In this document: piece by piece, positions 8,197 to 16,814 of the stretch
How positions within the stretch are numbered: the first letter of the stretch is position 1
Layout of the letters: every line of letters starts with the position of its first letter
DNA from: Pseudomonadales bacterium
Lineage (GTDB): Bacteria > Pseudomonadota > Gammaproteobacteria > Pseudomonadales > Azotimanducaceae
Assembly: GCA_022827245.1 (NCBI GenBank)
Contig: JAJDTI010000205.1
Coordinates: 1-53,434, forward strand
Length of the DNA: 53,434 nucleotides
Direction: 5' to 3'
The notes under the pieces: generated by a model
Database searches by the model: none
Seen by the model: only the letters and a program-made list of their open reading frames with translations
What the model was told of the DNA's origin: nothing
Translations under genes and position numbers: made by a program

Positions 8197-9176
8197 CCGC
8201 GCCCGCCGCTCTCCGGCAGCGTCTCGCCGGCCTGGCCCTCGGCTGCGTCCACCGGGAGTACCCGAACCGCATCGGCCATCTGCTCGAGTCCGATGCCGAT
8301 GTGCTGCCACCGAGGCGTCTGACCCCCGCTTTCTTCGGCTGCTTCGACTGGCACAGCGCCGTCCACGCGCACTGGCTGCTTGCTCGGCTATGCCGGCTGG
8401 AACACGACGCCGACTACGCGTCCGACGCCCGGGCCGCACTGACACGCGCACTCACTCCCGAGAACATCGCGGCCGAAAGGCGCTACGCAATGCAGCGACC
8501 CGGCTTCGAACGACCGTACGGCATGGCGTGGCTGCTGCAACTCGCCACGGAACTGCACGAATGGGACGACCCGGACGCCCAAGCCTGGCGCGAGACGCTT
8601 CGACCCCTGGAGGCCCATGCCGCGTCGGTGTTCGAGGCCTGGCTGCCCCGGCTCTCGCACCCGGTCCGCAGCGGCACCCACGACCAGACCGCCTTCTCGC
8701 TCGCCCTGGTGCACGACTGGGCGCGGATCACGGGCGCATCGCGCGTGCGCAGCCTCGTCGAGGACCGCAGCGTGGATTTCTACGGCGCGGACCGCGACGC
8801 GCCGCTCGCCTACGAACCCTCCGGGCACGATTTCCTCTCGCCGAGTCTCGCCGAAGCGGACCTGATGCGGCGCGTCTTGCGGCCGCTCCCCTTCCGTGAA
8901 TGGCTTGCGCGTTTCCTCGGTGATTTCGAACTGGCGCCCGTCTCGGCGACGGACCGGCAGGACGGCCACCTCGTGCACCTCGACGGGCTCAACCTGAGTC
9001 GCGCCTGGATGCTTGAGGGCATCGCGTCGGCGGCCCCTTCGAGGCGTCTCGTCGAGATGGCCGAGCGGCACAGCAGGGCTGGCATTCGAGCGCTCGACGG
9101 CCAGACCTACGCCGGCGCGCACTGGCTCGCGAGCTTTGTCGGCTACCTCGTCACGGAGCGCGGCCTCGCCGGGTGA
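8160..9176 (+). CDS. DUF2891 family protein
   Basis: A 338-residue protein matching DUF2891 as I know it. LGCVHREYPNRIGHLL is near the N-terminus, followed by PAFFGCFDWHSAVHAHWLL, then GMAWLLQLATEL, then EPSGHDFLSPSLAEADLMRRVL. It ends in LDGLNLSRAWMLEGIA, with many tryptophans, histidines and helices as in an alpha/alpha toroid. I know of no established biochemical role. The start ATG lies inside the end of the HNH gene (37 bp overlap). It ends 18 bp before the stop of the convergent hipA-like gene. Confidence 0.78.
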   Translation: MARRTPPRPPRLTAPAALRQRLAGLALGCVHREYPNRIGHLLESDADVLPPRRLTPAFFGCFDWHSAVHAHWLLARLCRLEHDADYASDARAALTRALTPENIAAERRYAMQRPGFERPYGMAWLLQLATELHEWDDPDAQAWRETLRPLEAHAASVFEAWLPRLSHPVRSGTHDQTAFSLALVHDWARITGASRVRSLVEDRSVDFYGADRDAPLAYEPSGHDFLSPSLAEADLMRRVLRPLPFREWLARFLGDFELAPVSATDRQDGHLVHLDGLNLSRAWMLEGIASAAPSRRLVEMAERHSRAGIRALDGQTYAGAHWLASFVGYLVTERGLAG

Positions 9177-9194
9177 GTTCCTGCGGCGCCGCCG

Positions 9195-10436
9195 CTATCG
9201 GCAGATGCAGCGCGCGACCAGGTTCGTTTCCTCTTCCCCGACGCCAGCCCGCTCCGCGAACTCCGGCCACCGTTCGACGGCAGCCGCGACTTCCTCGGCG
9301 CAGCCGCGCACCTGCGGCTTGCTCAGGCCAAAGACGCGGCCGAGTTTCGTCAACTCGCTGGGCGCCGGCGGCGCGGGCCAGTGACCAAATCCGGCCGCAT
9401 GGTACGCGCCAAGCGCCAGGCTCGGCGTGAGATCGTAGGCCGGCGACAGGCGATACCCGTCGCCGCGGTGGATCAGGCTGAAGTTGCGCTCGTGGTCGTC
9501 GGTGTTGTTGATCGCCCGATTGAACGCCATCAGCCGTACCAACGCCGGCAGGTCCTCCGTCACGCAACACGAGTGCCGCCGGATCAGGTCCGCGATGTCG
9601 TCGTAGCGGAAGGTCACGCCGCGGTCGCGCTGCGTGGCCGCGTCCTTCAACAGGCCGTTGACGCTGACGAGGTGGTGCCGCCCGTGCTCCGACACGTCGA
9701 ACCGGTCCAGCACCAGCGCGTCACGGCCCGGGCCACAGGCCATGACCCGTCCGCGCGCCACCTCGACCCCCGCGGCACGCGCCATGTCGAGGCACGCGAG
9801 TTCCACACGAGCGTGGTTGTAGTCGTCGGTCCGCCGCCGGTTGAACTTCGCGAGGTACCGTCCTTCGTCATCGAATACCAGCGCCTTCGGGCGCGCTCCG
9901 CCGACGCTGCTCGCGGCGAGCAGGAGTCGCAGCAGAACGCGCTTGTCCATGTCGGGGCCCGTTTCCCCCGAGAGCGACGCGCCGTCAGTCCGCAAAGCCT
10001 CCTCCTCCAGCTCGCGCAAGGCGGACAGGGGCGCGCCGAACTCGTACCCAGGTGCTGCTCCCGATTCGACAAGCGACAGCGCGCCGATCTGGCTATGGCC
10101 CATACGCCTCATCAGATCCGAGACGCAATTCGCATCGAAACTTTCGTCCCCCGCATGGAAGGCCGCGCGGGCGAGCACCTTGCGCCCCCAGTCGTCGGGG
10201 AGATGGTCGTCGAGGAAGCCCGGCACGCCGCCGTCGCACCGGAAGTCGAACTCGCCGCGACGCAACGGCAGCGCGACGGGATCGATGGCGAAGGCACGGG
10301 GATGGCCGAGGTACGCCGCGCGATACCGGAAGGCTACTCGCCGCACGCGCCCATCGACCTCCTCGATGGCGCAGTCCGCCGCATGCAACAGGCCCGTGGC
10401 TTCCGCGTTTACGTAGGTGTCACGGCGGGTCGTCAA
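9195..10436 (-). CDS. hipA: HipA-family Ser/Thr kinase toxin
   Basis: About 413 residues of the HipA kinase family, the toxin half of a HipBA toxin-antitoxin pair. The ATP-loop region reads AASSVGGARPKALV. The catalytic segment is FNRAINNTDDHERNFSL (Asp and Asn of the family's N..D.H..N signature). The metal-binding DxxP-like segment is LSPAYDLTPS. In known HipA proteins this fold phosphorylates an aminoacyl-tRNA synthetase; the target here is unknown. I chose the TTG at 10436, which overlaps the antitoxin end by 17 nt. The frame also offers an ATG at 10487, deep inside the antitoxin gene, which would add residues unlike the family. Catalytic residues look intact. Confidence 0.87.
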   Translation of the reverse strand: MTTRRDTYVNAEATGLLHAADCAIEEVDGRVRRVAFRYRAAYLGHPRAFAIDPVALPLRRGEFDFRCDGGVPGFLDDHLPDDWGRKVLARAAFHAGDESFDANCVSDLMRRMGHSQIGALSLVESGAAPGYEFGAPLSALRELEEEALRTDGASLSGETGPDMDKRVLLRLLLAASSVGGARPKALVFDDEGRYLAKFNRRRTDDYNHARVELACLDMARAAGVEVARGRVMACGPGRDALVLDRFDVSEHGRHHLVSVNGLLKDAATQRDRGVTFRYDDIADLIRRHSCCVTEDLPALVRLMAFNRAINNTDDHERNFSLIHRGDGYRLSPAYDLTPSLALGAYHAAGFGHWPAPPAPSELTKLGRVFGLSKPQVRGCAEEVAAAVERWPEFAERAGVGEEETNLVARCICR

Positions 10437-10677
10437 ACAGACTCTCCTCGGCCACGAACAACGTCGCGAACGTCTCCGTGAGATCAAGGATCTCGGCGGC
10501 CCGCCAGTAGCGGCCGATGCTTACCGACAGGTCGCCCTGCTCCATCTTCTGCAGCGTGGAACGGCTGACGCCGACGCGTAGCGCGAAGCTCGCGAGGTCG
10601 TCGCGCGGATAGTGCCGTTTCCTGGCACGGCGCAAATTGCTGCCCAAGCTCTGCAGATAGTCGCCCATAGCGACCAT
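10420..10677 (-). CDS. hipB: HipB-like XRE-family helix-turn-helix antitoxin
   Basis: An 85-residue DNA-binding protein with an XRE helix-turn-helix: LGSNLRRARKRHYPRDDLASFALRVGVSRSTLQKMEQGDLSVSI. It ends in an acidic tail (LFVAEESLFDDPP). Size and position, directly upstream of and overlapping the hipA-like gene, fit the antitoxin/autorepressor of a HipBA module. Two in-frame ATGs are possible, 10677 and 10668. The -10-like TATTAT abuts the first, so the second could be the real start of a nearly leaderless transcript. A perfect 12-bp inverted repeat immediately upstream is its likely operator. Confidence 0.87.
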   Translation of the reverse strand: MVAMGDYLQSLGSNLRRARKRHYPRDDLASFALRVGVSRSTLQKMEQGDLSVSIGRYWRAAEILDLTETFATLFVAEESLFDDPP

Positions 10678-10722
10678 AATACTGGTAAACGATGCGGTTA
10701 TCGGGGGTGATTTACCAGTATT
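10678..10722 (-). promoter_or_regulatory. hipBA operator/promoter: perfect 12-bp inverted repeat
   Basis: AATACTGGTAAA at 10678-10689 and TTTACCAGTATT at 10711-10722 are exact inverted copies separated by 21 bp. Their centres are 33 bp apart, about three helical turns. The proximal copy holds a -10-like TATTAT (read on the minus strand) right at the antitoxin start codon. This arrangement is what an autoregulated HipB operator would show, so binding by the adjacent XRE protein is the simplest inference. Confidence 0.75.
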
Positions 10723-10768
10723 TCACTCTAGGATCTGCGGCGACGCGTCCCAGTCCAGAAGCGAGCCC

Positions 10769-12052
10769 TCACTCCTCGAGCAGCGCCGTGGCGAACGCCG
10801 TCGAACGCCCGTAGCCGGACTTCGCCGCGTAACCGAGCCGCTCGAAGTCGGCGCCCATGAGGCCGCTCTTCCCGAAGGCGTCGTCGAGGCCGCAGAGGGT
10901 CGAGAACACGGGGGGATTGCGGTCCACCACGGCCTGGTCGATATCCTCGTAGCGCTCGATGGGACGCATGAAGTTCCGGGAGTAGGCGTTGTGCAGCGAG
11001 GTGCGCTTGCCCGCCGCCTTGCGCGGCGTCGAGCCGTGCCAGGTCGCCCCGTGCCAGAAGGCGATGCAACCTGGGGGCATCTCGATGGTGACCGAGCCCT
11101 CCTGGGTCACGCCGGGCGGCACCTGGCGGCGTTCCTTGAAGCTGCCCGGGACGATGCAGGTGGGCCCGCAGTCGCCGCGAAAGTCGTCGATCGCCCAGAC
11201 GGCGGTGGCTTCGAGACAGAAGTCCGGGAAGGGTTCCTCCACCATGGAGGCGGCGTAGTCGGAGTGCAGGCCCGGATGCGTCTCGAGGCCCGGACCCTTG
11301 ACGATGGTGTCCGACTGGTAGATCAGGTTGCCGCGACCCAGCAGGTGATCCGCCAGGGTCAGCACCCAAGGGTGGATGACCGCCTCTTCCCAGATCAGGC
11401 CCCGCTCGAGCAGCATCGTCGCGCGGAAGCTGGCGTCCGCCGCCCGCCCCTCGTGGTTCTTGTGCGTCTCTTCGCGCAATGCGAGGGCGTAATCGTCCGT
11501 GAACGCGTTCTCGAGGACCGTGTACCCCGTATCCGCGAGTTCCGCGGCGTGCCGTTCGAGGCCGTATTGCTTGATGCGGTGGCCGACATCGGGGTTGTTG
11601 ACCGTCCGGCGCGCCACGTGATCGTGCAAGGCGCCGAGCACGCCCGCCACCGCTGGGTCCCCGGGCATCTCGCCCACCGGTCCCGACGTCCGGTCGCCGG
11701 CGAGGTGCTGGTACTCCCGCACGATGCGCGCCCGCCCTGTCGGGTCGTCACCGTACACGACCCAGGCCAGCGGCAAGCCCGCGTTGTAGTCGCCGCGCTG
11801 GAACAGGTCGACGTCGTTGCTCGGCCGGCCCTGCGCTTCCACCGTGCCCCCGGCGATGCGGATGGTGTAACCGAACGGACCATCGCCACCATTGAGGTGC
11901 GGGGGCGGGTTGTCGAGGTGCGCCGAGAAGCTGAACGATGCGTTCGGGATGGTTGCAGATGCCGATTCCAGGAATCGCTTCGCCTCCGCGAGCCACTCCG
12001 CGGATGCGTACTCGACCCGTTCGCTCAGCCCCACACTCGGTTTCGTGAACAT
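10769..12052 (-). CDS. Phytanoyl-CoA dioxygenase family protein with an N-terminal SCP2-like domain
   Basis: A 427-residue two-part protein. Residues 1 to about 150 are collinear with the stand-alone SCP2-like protein at 52641-53075. Matched pieces include SAEWLAEAKRFLES / SAEWVGVARGYIES, the GYTIRIAGGTVE / GWYFRIADGKVE strands, and LGALHDHVARRT / LAGLHDVLARRT. The remainder is a PhyH oxygenase with HxD in HPGLHSDYAASM and a distal His in WHGATWHGSTPR followed by arginines. SCP2-like domains bind lipids or acyl-CoAs, so the fusion may present a lipid substrate; that is an inference. The ATG is preceded by GAGGAGGAAG at ideal spacing, which fixes the start far downstream of the longest open frame. 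Confidence 0.85.
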   Translation of the reverse strand: MFTKPSVGLSERVEYASAEWLAEAKRFLESASATIPNASFSFSAHLDNPPPHLNGGDGPFGYTIRIAGGTVEAQGRPSNDVDLFQRGDYNAGLPLAWVVYGDDPTGRARIVREYQHLAGDRTSGPVGEMPGDPAVAGVLGALHDHVARRTVNNPDVGHRIKQYGLERHAAELADTGYTVLENAFTDDYALALREETHKNHEGRAADASFRATMLLERGLIWEEAVIHPWVLTLADHLLGRGNLIYQSDTIVKGPGLETHPGLHSDYAASMVEEPFPDFCLEATAVWAIDDFRGDCGPTCIVPGSFKERRQVPPGVTQEGSVTIEMPPGCIAFWHGATWHGSTPRKAAGKRTSLHNAYSRNFMRPIERYEDIDQAVVDRNPPVFSTLCGLDDAFGKSGLMGADFERLGYAAKSGYGRSTAFATALLEE

Positions 12053-12164
12053 TCTTCCTCCTCTTTGCAGACGCTCGCGGCAGGCGCAGGCTCGCCCGCG
12101 TGCCCGCCCATTGGCCAGCGGACAATCATAGTCGCGTATCGCGTCGAGTTGCAGACCCGGGCGG

Positions 12165-12193
12165 CGCTGGCGCGAAACTCCTACGGAGCAAGC
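12165..12193 (-). repeat. Dispersed 29-nt repeat, copy 1
   Basis: Read on the minus strand this 29-nt segment matches 17918-17946 at 28 of 29 positions (only difference T versus G). It lies in the 166-bp space between the Fic gene end and the downstream dioxygenase start. In this copy the second arm of the hairpin seen at the other site is missing, because the sequence after GCCAGCG diverges. Apart from this repeat and the dioxygenase ribosome-binding site I see nothing in the intergenic space. Confidence 0.7.
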
Positions 12194-12218
12194 TCCTGGC
12201 AGCCGATGGCCGCGTCGT

Positions 12219-13379
12219 TCAGTCGTCGAACAACGCGATGTAGCGCTGGTAGGCGAATCGACGATTCCTCGCATGGCCGGTGATCTCGACCAGCACGCCG
12301 CGCTCGACCATGCGCTCGACGAGACGGTTGGCCGCCGCGAACCCGATGCCCAGGAACTCGCTGGCGTGCCGGACGCCCACGATGGGCGTCTCGAAGAGCC
12401 GTTCGTGGAGCCGCAAGGCGTTTCCCGCTCCCCGCCCGAGGTGGGTCAACAGGTCTTCACGCGTCTCCTCGCGCAACGCGACGATCGCGCCCGCCGTCGC
12501 CGTGGACTCCCCGGCGACCGCGACGACTCCGGCGACCAGGAACTTCAGCCACTCCTCCCAGGCGCCTTCGTCACGGACGGCCTGCAGGTGCCGATAGTAG
12601 TCCTGGCGGCGGGCCTTCAGGTAGTGCGACAGACACAGCACCGGCTTCTGGAGGGTGCCCTGTTCACACAGCGACAGCGTGATCAACTGACGCCCGACGC
12701 GCCCGTTCCCATCGAAGAACGGGTGGATGGTCTCGAACTGGGCGTGCGCCAGTCCGGCCTTGACCAGCGCCGGCACGGAATGCTCCTGCCACAGGAAACG
12801 TTCCAACTCCTCCATGCACGCGGGGACGGCTTCCGGCGGCGGCGGTACGAAGGTCGCGTCGCGCAACGAAGCATCCGCCGACCCGATCCACACGACGTCG
12901 TTGCGCAGTTCGCCGGGAAACAGGTCCGATCCCCGCACGCCGGTCAGGAGTCGTCGGTGCAACTCGAGCATCAGCCGAACGGAGAGGCGGCCCGACGCCA
13001 GCGCACGAACACCGTGGTCCAGCGCCGACACGTAGTTGACGACCTCCGCGACATCGGCCGGACGTTCCGGATCGAGGACGTTCGCCTCCGCCCGGAGCAG
13101 GTCCTGCAACGAGCTCTGGGTGCCTTCGATCTGACTCGACAGCACCGCCTCCCGGCGGACGAACATCAGGACGAACAGGTCCGCGTTGGGCAAGATCTGA
13201 ACGGCGCCGTCGAGCCTGCCGAGCGCCTGATCGGCCTGGGACAGCAGGGCCTGGAGTTCCCGGTCGATACGCAGGGGCGGGTCGGGAGGCAGTGCCTTCG
13301 GCCAGAAAGCCCGATACCCCTCAGGGTGCGTTCGGTACTGCCCCGCGCGATCGGCGGGACTGTTTCGCGTATCGGCCAT
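12219..13379 (-). CDS. Fic family protein (probable AMP-transferase)
   Basis: A 386-residue Fic protein. The active-site loop HPFFDGNGRVGR starts at His219 and is a complete HPFx(D/E)GNGRxxR motif. An N-terminal inhibitory helix of the (S/T)xxxE(G/N) type is present as SSQIEG with Ser81, Glu85 and Gly86, so this is the self-inhibited class. The C-terminal 80 residues form a winged-helix-like part (GVRHASEFLGIGFAAANRLVERMVERGVLVEITG). Known relatives transfer AMP or other nucleotides to protein hydroxyls; the target is unknown. The start is an ATG. The gene runs on its own after a 121-bp gap that holds an inverted repeat. It could act as a toxin or a housekeeping regulator. Confidence 0.9.
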   Translation of the reverse strand: MADTRNSPADRAGQYRTHPEGYRAFWPKALPPDPPLRIDRELQALLSQADQALGRLDGAVQILPNADLFVLMFVRREAVLSSQIEGTQSSLQDLLRAEANVLDPERPADVAEVVNYVSALDHGVRALASGRLSVRLMLELHRRLLTGVRGSDLFPGELRNDVVWIGSADASLRDATFVPPPPEAVPACMEELERFLWQEHSVPALVKAGLAHAQFETIHPFFDGNGRVGRQLITLSLCEQGTLQKPVLCLSHYLKARRQDYYRHLQAVRDEGAWEEWLKFLVAGVVAVAGESTATAGAIVALREETREDLLTHLGRGAGNALRLHERLFETPIVGVRHASEFLGIGFAAANRLVERMVERGVLVEITGHARNRRFAYQRYIALFDD

Positions 13380-13413
13380 AGTGCTCTTGGAGACAACAAG
13401 AACGATCAGTGAC

Positions 13414-13444
13414 GGCCATATTGTATGTCGACGAACATATGGCC
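13414..13444 (-). promoter_or_regulatory. Candidate Fic promoter/operator: 8-bp inverted repeat around a -10-like box
   Basis: GGCCATAT (13414-13421) and ATATGGCC (13437-13444) are perfect inverted copies around a 15-bp spacer, 35 bp upstream of the Fic start codon. On the minus strand the segment contains TACAAT (13425-13420), a good -10 match. I find no convincing -35 box. The overlap of palindrome and -10 suggests repression at this site, by an unknown protein. Confidence 0.4.
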
Positions 13445-13500
13445 CAGCCGGCCGCGCCTTATGATGGCCAGGAACAACAAGCGTTCGGTGGCGTCCGGGA

Positions 13501-14325
13501 TCATCGACCCGATCGGTCCCAGGCGTCGAGACCCACGAGCCGGCGCCCGAGTGCCGTGAGTTCCGCCACCGGCCCCGGCTCCGGGATCAATTGGCCGGGC
13601 ACCTCCTGCCGAACCGCCCACTCCGGCGGGCGCTTCTCCTCGAAGAGCCGCACGCGCTCGAGCCGCTCTTCCTCGGACGTCGCGACATCCATCGTGACGT
13701 ACTGCACCCACCGTGGCAGCGCCCCGTCGTTGCGCCCGGACGAATGCGGCATCTGCCGGTGCCAGATCACCATCGACCCGGCCCTGCCGCCGATTCGGCG
13801 GATGGGCGTGTCGCTCGCATTCACCGCCGCCCGCGCATCGGAGACCCGACGTCCCGCCACCCACTCCGACAGGTCGGCGTACACCTCCGGAGCACAGCAG
13901 AAAGCGCCCTGGTCGTCCGCCGTGTCACGCAGGTAGACGAGCCCCTGGAAATCCGCGCGGCGCGGCAGCCGCGGGTCCGTGTCCCAGTGGAGCGGGCTCA
14001 CGCGGTCGCCCCCGTCCCAGCCCGCGGCAGGGACCTTGAAGGACACCCGGTCCATCGACACCCAGAGGGCCTCCTCCTCGTAGAGTTCCCGGAAGACTGC
14101 GTGGACGCCCGGCCACTGGCGCACGTTCCAGAGGGTCTGTCCATGGTGCAGCGGCACGATGCCGTGGCCCGGACTGCAGTTCGCGTACCAGGTGGCGGGG
14201 TCGTCAGGCACGATACCGAGGAACTCCGCGGTCTCCTCGATCACGGCCTCGCAGAGTGCGGTCGGCACGACATCGTCGACGACCAGAAAGCCGTCCTGGA
14301 AGAGTCTCGACCGTGCGGTGCTCAT
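13501..14325 (-). CDS. Phytanoyl-CoA dioxygenase family protein
   Basis: A 274-residue PhyH-type Fe(II)/2-oxoglutarate oxygenase. The N-terminus (SRLFQDGFLVVDDVVPTALCEAVI) is the family's usual opening, which supports the ATG at 14325 over longer open frame upstream. The iron ligands are His and Asp of SPLHWDTDP and the distal His of QMPHSSGRNDG, with a following Arg. It is divergent from the CoA-transferase gene, with about 110 bp between the two start codons, so the two may share a regulatory region. The substrate is unknown. Confidence 0.85.
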   Translation of the reverse strand: MSTARSRLFQDGFLVVDDVVPTALCEAVIEETAEFLGIVPDDPATWYANCSPGHGIVPLHHGQTLWNVRQWPGVHAVFRELYEEEALWVSMDRVSFKVPAAGWDGGDRVSPLHWDTDPRLPRRADFQGLVYLRDTADDQGAFCCAPEVYADLSEWVAGRRVSDARAAVNASDTPIRRIGGRAGSMVIWHRQMPHSSGRNDGALPRWVQYVTMDVATSEEERLERVRLFEEKRPPEWAVRQEVPGQLIPEPGPVAELTALGRRLVGLDAWDRSGR

Positions 14326-14437
14326 GCTGTGTCGCCTCGCCCCTTTTCGATCGCTGTCCGGCACCGGAGCCGCCCGCCGTTCCATCGCTCTGTCTGCTAG
14401 CCTAACGCTCGATCACCGACGGGAGGGAGTTCACGCG

Positions 14438-16810
14438 ATGTCGAACGGACTGCTGGCCGGCCTCAGGGTCGTCGAACTCGCACACCCGCTGACGGAGTAC
14501 GCCGGTCTCATCTGGGCCGGACTCGGCGCCGAGGTTCTGCTGGTCGAACCGCCCGACGGCGCCCTCGCCCGGCGACGTCGGCCCCGCGTGCCCGGCTCCG
14601 GCGAATCCTCCCGCGGCAGCCTCGCGTTCCTTGCCCGCAACACCAACAAGAAGAGCGTCGTCATCGATCCCGAAGACGCCGATGACGTGGCCCTCCTGCG
14701 CGGACTCTGCGCCCGCGCCGACGTCGTCTTCGATGCCGACGGATCCGCGTTCCACGCACTCGAAGCCGCCGCGGAAGCGCCGGTGGCCGTGACCGTCACC
14801 GACCCGCTCGGGCTCGGCATCTCGTCCATCGTCGGCTTCGCCGCCAGCGGCGGCCTTGCATCGAGCGGCTGGCCTGACCAACCCCCCTGCAACGCCCCTT
14901 CCTGGCTCGCGCTCGACGGGACCGGCGTCTATGCCGCGGTCATGGCGGCGGCAGGCCTGCTGCGACATCGCAGGAGCGCAGGTCCGGTGCGCTACGAGAT
15001 CCCCTACCAGGAAGCGGCGACGGCCAGCATCACGCCGTGGACCCGGACGCTGATGGCCTACGACACGGACGGGAACGGCCAGGGCACCGTCACCGCCCGG
15101 CTCGGCGCCGGCGGATTCCCGATCCACGAGACGCAGGACGGCTACGTCCGGATTCTTGCCGTGACCCCCAAGCAATGGGAAGCGCTCGTCGAGCTGCTCG
15201 GCCAACCCGACGAGCTCGTATCCGGCCCGTGGAGCGACCTCGCCTTCCGGGTCCAGAACCTGGACGGGCTGAAGCTCATCTGCGACGACCTGATCCGCCG
15301 GCGCACCGTGGAGGAGATCTTCATCGGCGGGCAGCAGCGGGGCCTGACCGCCTCGCCGGTGCACACCCTTGTCGACTTCAAGAACGACCGCCACGTCCGC
15401 GAACGCGAGATCATGGCGACCGTGCAGGATCCGGACTTCGGTCCCATTGAGCTGGTGCGTCCGCCCCATCGGCTGGGGCCGTCCGAACTGAACATCCAGG
15501 TGAGCCCCGCCCCGGCACTCGGTGAACACGACGACTACGCCCGAACGCTCCTCGACGAGCCGGTGCGTAAACCGCCACCTGTCTCCGTGGACAGTGCTGC
15601 GGACGCCTCTTCCGACGAGCGACCGCTGGCGGGCTTGCGCGTCCTGCAGCTCGGTGTCGGCGCGGTCGTTCCCGAGGCGGCCTCCGTGCTCGCCTGTCTC
15701 GGTGCGGAGGTGCTGAAGGTCGAGTCCCGCGTCTACCCGGACTTCCTGCGGCGGGTGGGCCTGGGCGGCGAGAGCGACATCGACAACAGCCCGACCTTCA
15801 ACCAGTTGAACCTCGGCGTCGAGAGCGTCGCCATCGACCTGAACCGGCCCGAGGGCGTCGAACTCGTGCAGCGGCTCGCGGCCGAGTGCGACGTCATCAT
15901 GGAGAACATGCGCGGCACGGTCGTGCCCAAGTGGGGGCTGGACTACGAGTCCGCGCGGAAGCTCCGCAGGAACGTGGTCTACATGTCGAGCCAGGGGCTC
16001 GGCAAGGGCCCCTACGACGGCTTCCAGACGTTCGGGCCGAACCTGCAGACGTTCTCCGGCCTCACCCACCAGTGGGCGCATCCGGACGACCCGTATCCGG
16101 TCGGCACCACCCTCAACCACCCGGACCACATCGCCGGCAAGCAGGCGCTCGTCGCCGTCCTCGGCGCGTTGGCGCAGCGTTCCGTCGAAGGGTGCTACGT
16201 CGACGCGGCCCAGGTCGAGGCGGCCGCCTACCTCATCGGCGACCGCTACGCCGAGCAGTCGTTCTCCGAGACGGAGGTGACGGCGCGCGGCAACTTCAGC
16301 CCGGACATGGCGCCGCACGGCTGCTACCGGTGTCTCGACGCGGAAGAGGACGAACGCTGGGTGGCGCTCGCGGTGGAGGACGACGCGCAATGGCAGCGCC
16401 TGTGCTCCGTCGCCGGGCTCGAAGGGCTGGACGATCCCGCCCACCGCGAAACCGCCGGGCGGCTCGCGAACGTCGGGGCGCTGGACGAAGCCCTGTCAGC
16501 CTGGGCCGGCGAGCGCACCGTCGAGGCAGCCGAAGCCGCGCTCCGCGCCGTCGGCGTGCCCGCCTCGCGGGTGGTCATCGGCGCGGACATGGCGGCGATC
16601 GAGACAGGCTTCTTCCCGACGGTGCGGTCCGCCAGTGCCGGTACCCGGCACTGTACCGGGATGCCGGTGCTCACGGCCGCGGGGACACGGCCGCCCGTCG
16701 GGCCCTCCCCCGCGATCGGGGAGCACACCGGGCGGGTGCTGTTCGACGTGCTCGGGGTCGACGCCGAGGAGGTGGTGCGGCTGCGGGACGAGAAGATCGT
16801 GGGCTACTAG
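14438..16810 (+). CDS. Tandem-domain class III CoA-transferase (CaiB/BaiF family)
   Basis: A 790-residue protein with two family III CoA-transferase domains in one chain. The first (about 1-370) begins LAGLRVVELAHPLTEYAGLIWAGLGAEVLLVEPP. The second (about 385-790) begins LAGLRVLQLGVGAVVPEAASVLACLGAEVLKVES and has the stronger family core, LNRPEGVELVQRLAAECDVIMENMRGTVVPKWGLDYE. Single-domain relatives are about 400 residues and form interlocked dimers. This fusion may therefore supply both halves, and only one domain may be catalytic. The ATG has GGGAGGGAG upstream. It moves CoA between acyl-CoA and a carboxylic acid; the substrates are unknown. The hydrolase gene begins four bases after its stop. 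Confidence 0.88.
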   Translation: MSNGLLAGLRVVELAHPLTEYAGLIWAGLGAEVLLVEPPDGALARRRRPRVPGSGESSRGSLAFLARNTNKKSVVIDPEDADDVALLRGLCARADVVFDADGSAFHALEAAAEAPVAVTVTDPLGLGISSIVGFAASGGLASSGWPDQPPCNAPSWLALDGTGVYAAVMAAAGLLRHRRSAGPVRYEIPYQEAATASITPWTRTLMAYDTDGNGQGTVTARLGAGGFPIHETQDGYVRILAVTPKQWEALVELLGQPDELVSGPWSDLAFRVQNLDGLKLICDDLIRRRTVEEIFIGGQQRGLTASPVHTLVDFKNDRHVREREIMATVQDPDFGPIELVRPPHRLGPSELNIQVSPAPALGEHDDYARTLLDEPVRKPPPVSVDSAADASSDERPLAGLRVLQLGVGAVVPEAASVLACLGAEVLKVESRVYPDFLRRVGLGGESDIDNSPTFNQLNLGVESVAIDLNRPEGVELVQRLAAECDVIMENMRGTVVPKWGLDYESARKLRRNVVYMSSQGLGKGPYDGFQTFGPNLQTFSGLTHQWAHPDDPYPVGTTLNHPDHIAGKQALVAVLGALAQRSVEGCYVDAAQVEAAAYLIGDRYAEQSFSETEVTARGNFSPDMAPHGCYRCLDAEEDERWVALAVEDDAQWQRLCSVAGLEGLDDPAHRETAGRLANVGALDEALSAWAGERTVEAAEAALRAVGVPASRVVIGADMAAIETGFFPTVRSASAGTRHCTGMPVLTAAGTRPPVGPSPAIGEHTGRVLFDVLGVDAEEVVRLRDEKIVGY

Positions 16811-16814
16811 CGCC

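Noticed and set aside
14402-16444. 680-codon minus-strand open frame opposite the CoA-transferase
   Set aside because: Shadow frame; composition is not protein-like and the plus-strand gene is certain.
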